NCBI GenBank assembly: GCA_035761805.1
Contig: DASTQL010000190.1
Location: forward strand, 1 to 23,785
Direction: 5' to 3'
Source of the DNA: DASTQL01 sp035761805
GTDB taxonomy: Bacteria > Actinomycetota > Actinomycetes > Jiangellales > Jiangellaceae
Length of the DNA stretch: 23,785 nucleotides
Positions 7,976-15,004 of this stretch are shown one piece after another. The notes under the pieces were generated by a model that worked only from the letters and a program-made list of their open reading frames with translations, made no database searches and was not told the DNA's origin. Positions within the stretch are counted from its first letter, which is position 1; each line of letters opens with the position of its first letter. Position numbers and translations under genes: made by a program.

Positions 7976-9265
7976 TCAGTCGACTGCCTTGACCCTGTCT
8001 CGACCTGTACCACGCCTGCCGAGCAGGCGCGCGATGCCGCTCCCGGCGGCCCGGACCGCGGAGCTCGCGGCGTTGCCGGGCGAGAGGTCGTTCGGAAGCG
8101 ACAGGGTGACGACCTGCTTCCAGGCGCTGGCAACCTGCTGCGGCAGCGACCCGGTGGTGTAGCTCAGGCCGTACGCGGCGCAGATCTCCCGGATGCGGGG
8201 CGCGATCTCCGCGTAACGGTTGCTCGGCAGGTCGGGGAAGAGGTGGTGCTCGATCTGGTGGGAGAGGTTGCCGGTCATGAGGTGCATGAACGGGCTGCCC
8301 TCGATGTTGGCCGAACCGATCATCTGCCGCAGGTACCACTCGCCGCGGGTCTCCCCGTCGATCGACTCCTTGGCGAAGGTCTCGACCCCCTCCGGGAAGT
8401 GGCCGCACATGATGACCGAGTGCGTCCACAGGTTCCGTACGAGATTGGCCGTGGCGTTGGCCGTGAGCGTGTGCAGGAAGGAGGGGCCGGACACGAGGGG
8501 ATGGACGACGTAGTCCTTGGTCACCTGCTGGCGGATCTTGCGGAGGACCGCTCGGGCGTCCCGACGGAACTTCTCGGGGTCGCCGCGACCCGTGAGCTGC
8601 TTGCCCAGCTCGAGGTCGTACGCCGCGATGCCGTACTCGAAGAAGCAGGCGTTGAGGAAGTTCCACAGCGGCTGCCCGAGGTGCATGGGAACCCACCGCT
8701 GGTCCTCGTCGACCCGCATGATGCCGTAGCCGAGGTCGTTGTCCCGGCCCAGGACGTTCGTGAAGGTGTGGTGGATCTCGTTGTGGCTGTGCTTCCACAG
8801 CTCGGCGGGTGAGGCGTTGTCCCACTCCCACTCGGTCGAGTGGATCTTGGGGTCGCGCATCCAGTCCCACTGGCCGTGCATGACGTTGTGGCCGATCTCC
8901 ATGTTCTCGAGGATCTTGGCCACCGAGAGGCCGACGGTACCGACGAACCAGGCCGGCGGCAGGATCGAGAACAGCAGGACCGCGCGGCTGCCGACCTCCA
9001 GTGAGCGCTGGGCGCTGATGACCTTGCGGATGTACGCCGCGTCGCTGGCCCCGCGGGAGTCGACCACCTCCTGGCGGAGCGCGTCCAGCTCCCGCCCGAG
9101 CGCTTCGACCTCCTCGGCGCTCAGGTGGGCGGTGGGGTCGGGCTTGCCCGAGGGCTTGGGTACGTGGCGTCGCTCGGTCGTCACGACGGACAGGCGGGAG
9201 CTCGGCCCCCGGGCCTTGCGAGTCGGAGGGGTGGTCTCGGTCAGGGTCTGGGCAGTCGTGGTCAT
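7976..9265 (-). CDS. membrane acyl (fatty acid) desaturase, DesA3-like
   Basis: This 429-residue integral membrane di-iron desaturase shows all three histidine boxes: HNVMH at 126-130, HNEIHH at 161-166 and HQIEHH at 336-341. Hydrophobic segments precede box 1 and lie between boxes 2 and 3. The family introduces a cis double bond into acyl-CoA or lipid acyl chains using O2 and electrons from a reductase. The reductase gene lies 11 bp upstream on the same strand, as in mycobacterial Rv3230c-desA3 (stearoyl-CoA Delta9 desaturase). The start ATG at 9263-9265 has GGAGA 5-8 bp upstream; the open frame beyond it has no family similarity. Regiospecificity cannot be read from sequence. Confidence 0.9.
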   Translation of the reverse strand: MTTTAQTLTETTPPTRKARGPSSRLSVVTTERRHVPKPSGKPDPTAHLSAEEVEALGRELDALRQEVVDSRGASDAAYIRKVISAQRSLEVGSRAVLLFSILPPAWFVGTVGLSVAKILENMEIGHNVMHGQWDWMRDPKIHSTEWEWDNASPAELWKHSHNEIHHTFTNVLGRDNDLGYGIMRVDEDQRWVPMHLGQPLWNFLNACFFEYGIAAYDLELGKQLTGRGDPEKFRRDARAVLRKIRQQVTKDYVVHPLVSGPSFLHTLTANATANLVRNLWTHSVIMCGHFPEGVETFAKESIDGETRGEWYLRQMIGSANIEGSPFMHLMTGNLSHQIEHHLFPDLPSNRYAEIAPRIREICAAYGLSYTTGSLPQQVASAWKQVVTLSLPNDLSPGNAASSAVRAAGSGIARLLGRRGTGRDRVKAVD

Positions 9266-9276
9266 GAGGTCTCCGG

Positions 9277-10344
9277 TCAGAGGTCGATGCGACACGGGCC
9301 GGCGGCCGCCGACACGCAGGTCTGGATCCGGACTTCCTCGTCCGGGGTGGCAGTGGTCGTCTCTCCGTTGCGCAGGTCGCGCACCGTCCCTTCCTGCAGG
9401 CCGGCCACGCAGCCGAAGCAGATGCCCATGCGGCACCCGGAGGGCATGAGGACACCCGCCGTCTCGCCGGCGTCGAGAAGGGTGGTCGCGCCGTCCGCCT
9501 CCACCACCGCGTCGCTGCGCGTGAAACTCAGCGTCCCGCCCTCGCCCGCCGCCACCACGGTCGGCCGGAAGCGCTCGGTGTGCAGCTGCGGGCCGATTCC
9601 GGCGGCGGCCCAGTGCTCCTCGAGGTCGTCGAGCATGGCGACCGGGCCGCAGGCCCAGGCCTCGCGCCGGTCCCAGTCGGGCACGTGGGCGTCCAGGTCG
9701 GCGGGGGCGAGGATGCCCTCGGCGTCAGTGTGCCGTTCCACCAGGCGGATACGCCCGTGCTCGTGCAGGTGTCTGAGCTCCCGGCCGAAGATCGCCGCCC
9801 CGGCGCTGGGCGCCGAGTGCACGACCACGACGTCGGTGAGCTCGTCCAGGTGGTTGCGCAGCATGCCCACGACGGGTGTCACGCCGGACCCGGCGGTGAG
9901 GAACAACGTGGGCCCCCGGTGATCGCCGAGCGTGAACTCGCCGACCGCCTGGTCCAGCTGGACCAAGGTCCCGGGCGCGAGCGACCGGGTGACGTACCCG
10001 CTGACGACACCGTCAGGGATGGCCTTGACGGTGATGGAGATGACGTCGCGACGGTTGGACTCCGAGGTGAGCGAGTAGGCCCGCCACCGGCGCACGCCGT
10101 CGACGTCGACGCCGATCCGTACGTACTGCCCCGGCAGGTGACCCGCCCACCCCCGGCTCGGGCGGATCACGACCGTGACCGCGTCCGGGGTCTCGGGGAC
10201 GACCTCGAGGACGCGACCGCGCAGGTCTCCGCCCGCCCGCAGCGGCGCGACCATGTCCAGGTAGTCGCCCGGGACCAATGGGGTGGTCACGGTCGATGCG
10301 ACGCGTCGGGCCAGGCCGGAGACGAGGCTGGTGGAGGTCCTCAC
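9277..10344 (-). CDS. ferredoxin-reductase-type electron donor for the desaturase (Rv3230c-like)
   Basis: This 355-residue oxidoreductase has an N-terminal FAD domain with RAYSLTS, an NAD(P)-binding domain with LTAGSGVTP and a CGP motif, and a C-terminal plant-type [2Fe-2S] domain with SGCRMGICFGC and a later Cys in IQTCV. It takes electrons from NAD(P)H to the [2Fe-2S] centre and then to the di-iron desaturase encoded 11 bp downstream. The GTG start at 10342-10344 lies inside the first operator-like palindrome and no ribosome binding site is visible upstream, so the message may be leaderless. The next in-frame starts would cut into the conserved N-terminus. Confidence 0.9.
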   Translation of the reverse strand: MRTSTSLVSGLARRVASTVTTPLVPGDYLDMVAPLRAGGDLRGRVLEVVPETPDAVTVVIRPSRGWAGHLPGQYVRIGVDVDGVRRWRAYSLTSESNRRDVISITVKAIPDGVVSGYVTRSLAPGTLVQLDQAVGEFTLGDHRGPTLFLTAGSGVTPVVGMLRNHLDELTDVVVVHSAPSAGAAIFGRELRHLHEHGRIRLVERHTDAEGILAPADLDAHVPDWDRREAWACGPVAMLDDLEEHWAAAGIGPQLHTERFRPTVVAAGEGGTLSFTRSDAVVEADGATTLLDAGETAGVLMPSGCRMGICFGCVAGLQEGTVRDLRNGETTTATPDEEVRIQTCVSAAAGPCRIDL

Positions 10345-10382
10345 CTACGTAAGCGTAGGTTACGAGACCGTAGGTTACGGTC
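10343..10382 (-). promoter_or_regulatory. operator-like palindromes over the desaturase operon start
   Basis: Two perfect 7-bp inverted repeats sit next to each other: ACCTACG-N4-CGTAGGT (10343-10360) and GACCGTA-GGT-TACGGTC (10366-10382). An 11-bp direct repeat CGTAGGTTACG (10354-10364 and 10369-10379, period 15) runs through both. The first palindrome overlaps the GTG start of the reductase gene. Dimeric repressors of TetR type commonly control fatty-acid desaturase operons through such sites, so repression by a lipid-responsive regulator is likely. No regulator gene lies in the window. No clear -10 or -35 element was picked out. Confidence 0.65.
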
Positions 10383-10413
10383 CCGTACGTAGTGACTTAG
10401 GCCACTGCCGCCG

Positions 10414-10524
10414 TCAGCGCAGCGGAACGGACTTGCCGGGGTTGAGGATGCCGGCGGGGTCGAAGGCAGCCTTCAGCCTGGTGTGCAGGTCGACGGCGAC
10501 GTCGTCGAGCTCGCGACCGGGCAT
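10414..10524 (-). pseudogene. C-terminal remnant of an FAD-linked oxidase (GlcD/lactate-dehydrogenase type)
   Basis: A 36-codon stretch ends at a TGA (10414-10416) and reads LHTRLKAAFDPAGILNPGK near its end. This is the conserved C-terminus of vanillyl-alcohol-oxidase/GlcD-type FAD oxidases, where the full proteins are over 400 residues long. Upstream of about 10524 in the same frame the similarity stops and the composition looks like the shadow of the divergent gene. This is most simply a decayed or truncated gene left by a rearrangement. It lies about 70 bp upstream of the desaturase operon on the same strand. From 10525 to 10700 nothing but the leader of the next plus-strand gene was seen. 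Confidence 0.65.
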
Positions 10525-10700
10525 GCCGTTTGAGTCTCCCTCCGTTCGGTACGCGCACCGACCACGCCATCCTGGCACCCCATGCGGACGGGTCGCACGG
10601 GACCATCTCCCCTGTCCGAGGCGGCGACGGTCCGCCCACGCTGGGGTGGAGCGACCGTCGCCGACCGGGCGTCGACGGTTGCTCCCGGAGGGAGGCAGCC

Positions 10701-11618
10701 GTGCCCACACGCTTCCCCCAGGCGCGGGCGGGAGAGGAGCCGACGACCCTGGTCGCTGGACGGTTCGGGGCACCGATGCCGCCGGCCTTCACAGCCGTCG
10801 TCGCCGTGTTCGTCGTCGCTGCCACCGGTTACGGGCTCCTCGCCGACGGCGCCTACGGGTCCGTCCAGCCCCTGGTGGAGCAGACCTGGCGTGCTCAGGA
10901 CGCCGTGACCCTCGCCGTCGTGCCCCTGCTGGTCTGGGCGGGCCGGCGGGCCCGTGCAGGCTCACTCCACGGTCACCTCCTCTGGCTCGGACTCGTGATG
11001 TGGCTGGCCTACTGCTACGCCCACCTGTCCTTCGGGTCGCCGTTCAACGTGATGTTCCTCGCGTACGTCGCGCTGCTCGGACTGGCCGGCTTCGGCCTGC
11101 TCGACGGCCTCGTCCGGCTCGACCTGGACGCCCTCGACCGGACGTTCGCACGGGTGCCCCGACGCCCGGCGGCGTGGTTCCTGCTGGTCGCCGGGCTGGG
11201 CATCGCGACGCTGTGGCTCAGCGACGTCGTCGTCGGCCTGGCCGGTGGCACGCCGGCGAACCTCCACCTCGCCGGTCTGCCGAACCCGACCTGGGTGCTC
11301 GACCTCGCCTGGCTCATCCCGATGTCGATCGGGGCCGCGGTCATGCTCCGGCGCCGGCACCCGGCCGGTCCGGCCGTCGCGGCGGTCCTGCTGGTGATGC
11401 TCCTCGTCCTCTCCGTGGCGATGCTGGCGGTGACCCCGTTCGCCGTGTCGGCCGGCCTGGCCGACGATCCCTCGGTCATGTCGCAGCTCGTCGTGTTCAG
11501 CGTGCTGTTCGCCTTGCTGGCGATCGCCGAGGGCTGGCTCCTGTTCGCCGGTACGCGCCGTACCGGTGAGGTGTCGACGTCCTGGCTGCGGACGGGGTGG
11601 TGGGCACGGGGGATGTGA
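10701..11618 (+). CDS. hypothetical multi-spanning membrane protein
   Basis: This 305-residue protein has a short soluble N-terminus, about eight predicted hydrophobic segments and a basic C-terminus. The segment WLGLVMWLAYCYAHLSFG is reminiscent of uncharacterised actinobacterial membrane proteins, but no family name or function can be assigned. The GTG at 10701 was chosen because GGAGGGAGG (10688-10696) lies just upstream; the longer open frame from 10530 has no membrane character before this point. An ATG at 10776 (MPPAFTAVV) would be the alternative. The gene is monocistronic and converges with the permease gene. Confidence 0.75.
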   Translation: MPTRFPQARAGEEPTTLVAGRFGAPMPPAFTAVVAVFVVAATGYGLLADGAYGSVQPLVEQTWRAQDAVTLAVVPLLVWAGRRARAGSLHGHLLWLGLVMWLAYCYAHLSFGSPFNVMFLAYVALLGLAGFGLLDGLVRLDLDALDRTFARVPRRPAAWFLLVAGLGIATLWLSDVVVGLAGGTPANLHLAGLPNPTWVLDLAWLIPMSIGAAVMLRRRHPAGPAVAAVLLVMLLVLSVAMLAVTPFAVSAGLADDPSVMSQLVVFSVLFALLAIAEGWLLFAGTRRTGEVSTSWLRTGWWARGM

Positions 11619-11619
11619 C

Positions 11620-11645
11620 AGCGGCCGTGCTCGTCCCGGGCCGCT
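11620..11645. terminator. hairpin between convergent genes
   Basis: AGCGGCC (11620-11626) and GGCCGCT (11639-11645) form a perfect 7-bp GC-rich stem with a 12-base loop. It starts 2 bp after the stop of the plus-strand membrane protein and lies 11 bp beyond the stop of the minus-strand permease. It could end transcripts from both sides. There is no T-tract, which is common for actinobacterial terminators. Confidence 0.5.
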
Positions 11646-11656
11646 CCCCGGATCGC

Positions 11657-13060
11657 TCACCCGGGCGGGACGGAACTCCAACGCCGGATCGCGAGCCGGT
11701 TGACGCCCCAGAGCAGCACGCCGATCCCGAGCAGCAGCCCCGCCCGTACGTACGTCGTGAGATCCCGCCCGGTCAGCGGGCTGGCGAGGACGAGGCAGGC
11801 GACCGCGCCGAGGGCCGGCGCCCAGGTGGGCGCCCGGAAGTGCTCGTGCTCGACGGGGTCACGGGGCAGCACGAGCACCGCCACGTTGACGACCGCGAAG
11901 ACCAGCAGCAGGAGCAGGACTGCGGTGTCCGCCAGCCCGGCCAGGTCGCCGGTCGTCACCAGCCCGGCAGCGACCGTGACGGTGACCACGATGGCGACCC
12001 ACGGGGTACGCCGACGCTGGTGCACGCGTCCGAGGACGCTCGGCACGATCCCCTCGCGGGCCATCCCGTAGACCAAGCGAGACGCCATGATCAGGTTCAT
12101 CAGCGCGGTGTTGCTGACGGCGAGCAGCGCGATCAGGGCGAAGAGCCGCGGCGGGAACGCGAGGCCGGCCACCTCGACGACCTCGAGCAGCGGCCCCGAC
12201 GAGGCGGCGAGGGTGCGGGAGTCCACCAGCATCGACGAGGTGAAGGCCACAGCCAGGTACAGGGCCCCCGCGACCGCGAGCCCGCCGAAGAGCGCGCGCG
12301 GGAAGGCACGGGACGGGTCGCGGGTCTCCTCCGCGAGGTTGACCGAGTCCTCGAAGCCGAGCAGCGCGTAGAAGGCGAGCGCCGTGCCGCCCAGCAGTCC
12401 GAGCAGGGCTCCGCCCTCCCCGGAGAGCTCGAGGGCACGGCCGGGGTCGCCGTCACCCTGGACGAGGGCCCACACCCCGATGGCGACGATGACGAGCAGG
12501 CCAGTGGCCTCGACGACGGTGAGGATCACATTCACCCGGACCGACTGGGCGATGCCGACGAAGTTGACCAGGCTCACGGTGGCCAGGAACGCCAAAGCCG
12601 CGAGCACGGTGGGCACGGACACGAAGGTCGCAAGGTAGTCACCGCCGAAGGCCCGCGCGGCCGCCGCCGCCGAGGTGACCCCGGACATCATCACCGCGAA
12701 GGCCACGAGGAAGGTCACGAAGGGCCGGCCGAAGGCCTTGTTGGCGTAGAGCGCGGCACCTGCCGCCTGGGGGTACTTGCCGACGAGCTCGGCGTAGGCC
12801 GTCGCCGTCAGACCTGCGAGGACGAAGGCGATGAGGAAGGGCGTCCACAGCGCACCGCCCACCTCCGCCGCCACGGCGCCGGTGAGTGCGTAGATGCCGG
12901 CGCCCAGGATGTCGCCTACCACGAAGAAGAGCAGCGCCCCCCGCCCGACCCGGCGCGAGAGCGGACCGCCTTCGCGGCTCGTGCTCGACGGCGCTGCGAT
13001 CTCGACCCCCTCCCGGCGGAAACCGGCCCGTGGACCTTCAGACGACGGCGTGTACTGCAC
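11657..13060 (-). CDS. APC-superfamily amino acid/polyamine permease
   Basis: This permease of about 467 residues has roughly twelve hydrophobic segments. The first helix carries the APC signature GDILGAGIYALTG, and VGKYPQAAGAALYANKAFG follows. Such proteins move amino acids or related amines by proton symport or exchange; the substrate is unknown. The stop at 11657 is secure but the start is not. Candidates are TTG at 13084 and GTG at 13060, neither with a ribosome binding site. The best such site (GGGAGGGG, 13006-13013) sits just ahead of an ATC codon at 12998-13000, which would give a typical short N-terminus. The gene stands alone on the minus strand. Confidence 0.88.
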   Translation of the reverse strand: MQYTPSSEGPRAGFRREGVEIAAPSSTSREGGPLSRRVGRGALLFFVVGDILGAGIYALTGAVAAEVGGALWTPFLIAFVLAGLTATAYAELVGKYPQAAGAALYANKAFGRPFVTFLVAFAVMMSGVTSAAAAARAFGGDYLATFVSVPTVLAALAFLATVSLVNFVGIAQSVRVNVILTVVEATGLLVIVAIGVWALVQGDGDPGRALELSGEGGALLGLLGGTALAFYALLGFEDSVNLAEETRDPSRAFPRALFGGLAVAGALYLAVAFTSSMLVDSRTLAASSGPLLEVVEVAGLAFPPRLFALIALLAVSNTALMNLIMASRLVYGMAREGIVPSVLGRVHQRRRTPWVAIVVTVTVAAGLVTTGDLAGLADTAVLLLLLVFAVVNVAVLVLPRDPVEHEHFRAPTWAPALGAVACLVLASPLTGRDLTTYVRAGLLLGIGVLLWGVNRLAIRRWSSVPPG

Positions 13061-13133
13061 CGTAGACGAGCAGCGCCGCCGCAATACCGAGCACCAGGCT
13101 CAGTCGACGTTGACGGCCGCCTCCTCGCAGCAC
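13038..13133 (-). CDS. possible 31-residue hydrophobic peptide upstream of the permease
   Basis: A GTG-initiated 31-codon frame reads MLRGGGRQRRLSLVLGIAAA and then LLVYGAVHAVV before a TGA at 13038-13040: a basic N-terminus followed by one membrane helix. It overlaps the two upstream candidate starts of the permease but ends 38 bp before the ATC candidate, so both could be genes only if the permease starts late. No ribosome binding site precedes the GTG. This is a weak, uncertain call. Confidence 0.22.
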   Translation of the reverse strand: MLRGGGRQRRLSLVLGIAAALLVYGAVHAVV

Positions 13134-13304
13134 GGTCGCGTCGCGCAAGGCCGGGCTGGCCGGAAGGCGGTCTGGAAGGGCCAGGGACCAGCGTTCCCTG
13201 CACCTGTCCGCTTCGACGCGGGCAGTCCGTGCCTGGCCCCCGCCGGCTGCGTTGACGCGAGGGTGGTACCAATCACCGTACGGAGATCACATGAGCCCAC
13301 GGCG

Positions 13305-13310
13305 TAGGCT
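13305..13310 (+). promoter_or_regulatory. candidate -10 element of the redox operon
   Basis: TAGGCT at 13305-13310 lies 6 bp before an ATG at 13317, the spacing seen for leaderless actinobacterial transcripts. No good -35 hexamer was found 17 bp upstream. If correct, the transcript would begin at or near the ATG of the short frame that overlaps the first redox gene. Confidence 0.3.
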
Positions 13311-13316
13311 CGGGCC

Positions 13317-13373
13317 ATGGCAGACGCGGCAGCGCGCGGCGTCGAGGCGACGGCGCTCGGGCGGGCTGCATGA
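13317..13373 (+). CDS. possible 18-codon leader peptide of the redox operon
   Basis: An ATG at 13317 opens an 18-codon frame (MADAAARGVEATALGRAA) whose TGA overlaps the ATG of the following flavoprotein gene as ATGA. That gene lacks a good ribosome binding site, so it might depend on translation of this leader. A -10-like TAGGCT stands just before the ATG. The peptide itself shows no recognisable function. It may equally be chance. Confidence 0.3.
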   Translation: MADAAARGVEATALGRAA

Positions 13374-15004
13374 CTGACCCGCCGCGGGACCTGACGGCGC
13401 TGCCGGACCTCCTGCACGGACGCTCTCGCTCCGGGCCGGTCCGGGAGCGCCGCCCCGTCTACGTCGACCTGCTGCCGCCGTGCAACGCCGGCTGTCCTGC
13501 CGGGGAGAACATCCAGGGCTGGCTGGCACAGGCCATGGAGGGCCGCCACGAGGAGGCGTGGCGCGTGCTCGTCGCGGACAACCCGCTGGCGGCGATCCAC
13601 GGGCGCGTCTGCTACCACCCGTGCGAGAACGTGTGCAACCGCGCCAACCTCGACAGCGCCGTGTCGATCCACTCGATCGAGCGGTTCCTCGGCGACCTCG
13701 CACTGGAGCGTGGCTGGCGGTTCGATGCTCCGCAGGTGCGCAGCGGCAGGCGTGTGCTCGTCATCGGTTCGGGGCCGAGCGGGCTCTCGGCCGCCTACCA
13801 CCTCACGCGGCTCGGCCACGAGGTGGAGATCCGGGACGCGGGTGCCGAGCCCGGCGGGATGATGCGCTACGGCATCCCGGCCTACCGGTTACCCCGCGAC
13901 GTCCTGGCCGGGGAGCTGGACCGCATCGAGGCGATGGGCGTGCGGATCACCTCCGACCACCGGGTCGAGGACCTCGTGGCAGAGCGTGACGAGGGAGGCT
14001 TCGACGCGGTCTTCGTTGCGGTCGGCGCCCACCTGTCCAAGCGCGTCGACATCCCCGCCCGCGATGCCGGGCGGATCGTGGACGCGGTGTCGTTCCTGCG
14101 CAGCGTCGCCTCGGGTGAGCGACCCGTGCTCGGGCGGCGTGTGGCCGTCTACGGCGGCGGCAACACCGCGATGGACGCGGCCCGCGTGGCGCGCCGGCTG
14201 GGCGCGGACGAGGCTCTCATCGTCTACCGTCGCACCCGCGCTCAGATGCCGGCCCATGCCGAGGAGGCCGAGGACGCCGAGCGCGAGGGCGTGCGGATCA
14301 ACTGGCTGCGGACGATCACGGCCTTCGAGGGGCCGGAGCTGCAGGTGGAGCTGATGGAGCTCGACGAGTCCGGCTACCCGCAGGCGACCGGCCGATTCGA
14401 GACGCTCGCCGCGGACACCGTGATCCTGGCGCTGGGACAGGAGACCGACACTGCATTCCTCCGCGCGGTTCCGGGTGTGGAGTTCGAACGCGACGGCACC
14501 GTGAAGGTGTCGGCATCGCTGATGACCGGATGCCCAGGCGTGTTCGCGGGCGGGGACATGGTGCCGAGCGAGCGCACCGTGACGGTCGGCGTGGGACACG
14601 GCAAGAAGGCCGCCCGCCACATCGACGCATGGCTGCGCGACACGACGATGTCCGGCGGTCCGAAGCACCCCATGGCGACCTTCGACATGCTGAACCTGTG
14701 GTACTTCGGTGATGCCGCGCGCCGGCGGCAGCCCGAGCTCGCACCCGAGGAGCGCGTCGAGGGATTCGGCGAGATCGTCGGCGGGCTGTCCGAAGCCGCG
14801 GCGACCTACGAGGCGCGCCGGTGCCTGTCCTGTGGCAACTGCTGCGAGTGCGACGGCTGCCTCGGCGCGTGTCCGGAGGACGCGGTGATCAAGCTGGGCG
14901 TCGGTCATCGCTACCGGTTCGACTATGACCGCTGCACCGGCTGCGGGGCGTGCTACGAGCAGTGCCCGGTGCACTCGATCGAGATGTTCCCGGAGCCTGG
15001 CTGA
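13370..15004 (+). CDS. GltD/PreT-like NAD(P)H flavoprotein with N- and C-terminal Fe-S domains
   Basis: This 544-residue protein is of the glutamate-synthase-small-subunit type. An N-terminal Fe-S domain carries C38, C42, C81, C85 and C89. An FAD-binding GSGPSG (133-138), PGGMMRYGIP, and an NAD(P)-binding GGGNTA (262-267) with VYRRTRAQMP follow, then the second FAD motif GVFAGGDM. Unlike plain GltD, it ends in a ferredoxin-like domain with two complete CxxCxxCxxxCP sets (C491-C501 and C522-C532) plus an extra C485/C488 pair. It should pass electrons between NAD(P)H and ferredoxin-type centres. Its TGA overlaps the nifJ ATG, and no GltB large subunit is nearby, so true glutamate synthase activity is unlikely. 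Confidence 0.88.
   Translation: MTDPPRDLTALPDLLHGRSRSGPVRERRPVYVDLLPPCNAGCPAGENIQGWLAQAMEGRHEEAWRVLVADNPLAAIHGRVCYHPCENVCNRANLDSAVSIHSIERFLGDLALERGWRFDAPQVRSGRRVLVIGSGPSGLSAAYHLTRLGHEVEIRDAGAEPGGMMRYGIPAYRLPRDVLAGELDRIEAMGVRITSDHRVEDLVAERDEGGFDAVFVAVGAHLSKRVDIPARDAGRIVDAVSFLRSVASGERPVLGRRVAVYGGGNTAMDAARVARRLGADEALIVYRRTRAQMPAHAEEAEDAEREGVRINWLRTITAFEGPELQVELMELDESGYPQATGRFETLAADTVILALGQETDTAFLRAVPGVEFERDGTVKVSASLMTGCPGVFAGGDMVPSERTVTVGVGHGKKAARHIDAWLRDTTMSGGPKHPMATFDMLNLWYFGDAARRRQPELAPEERVEGFGEIVGGLSEAAATYEARRCLSCGNCCECDGCLGACPEDAVIKLGVGHRYRFDYDRCTGCGACYEQCPVHSIEMFPEPG

Noticed and set aside
11597..13255. 552-codon plus-strand frame opposite the permease
   Set aside because: Its product is an R/G/D/E/H-rich antisense shadow; the minus strand encodes a clear twelve-helix permease.
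13291..13377. 28-codon frame with GGAG upstream (MSPRRRLG...)
   Set aside because: The product is Arg/Ser-rich shadow sequence and overlaps the flavoprotein start out of frame; the 13317 frame with ATGA overlap is the better leader candidate.
13370..15004. Annotation as glutamate synthase small subunit (gltD)
   Set aside because: No GltB is nearby, the protein carries an extra C-terminal two-cluster ferredoxin domain, and it is coupled to PFOR.
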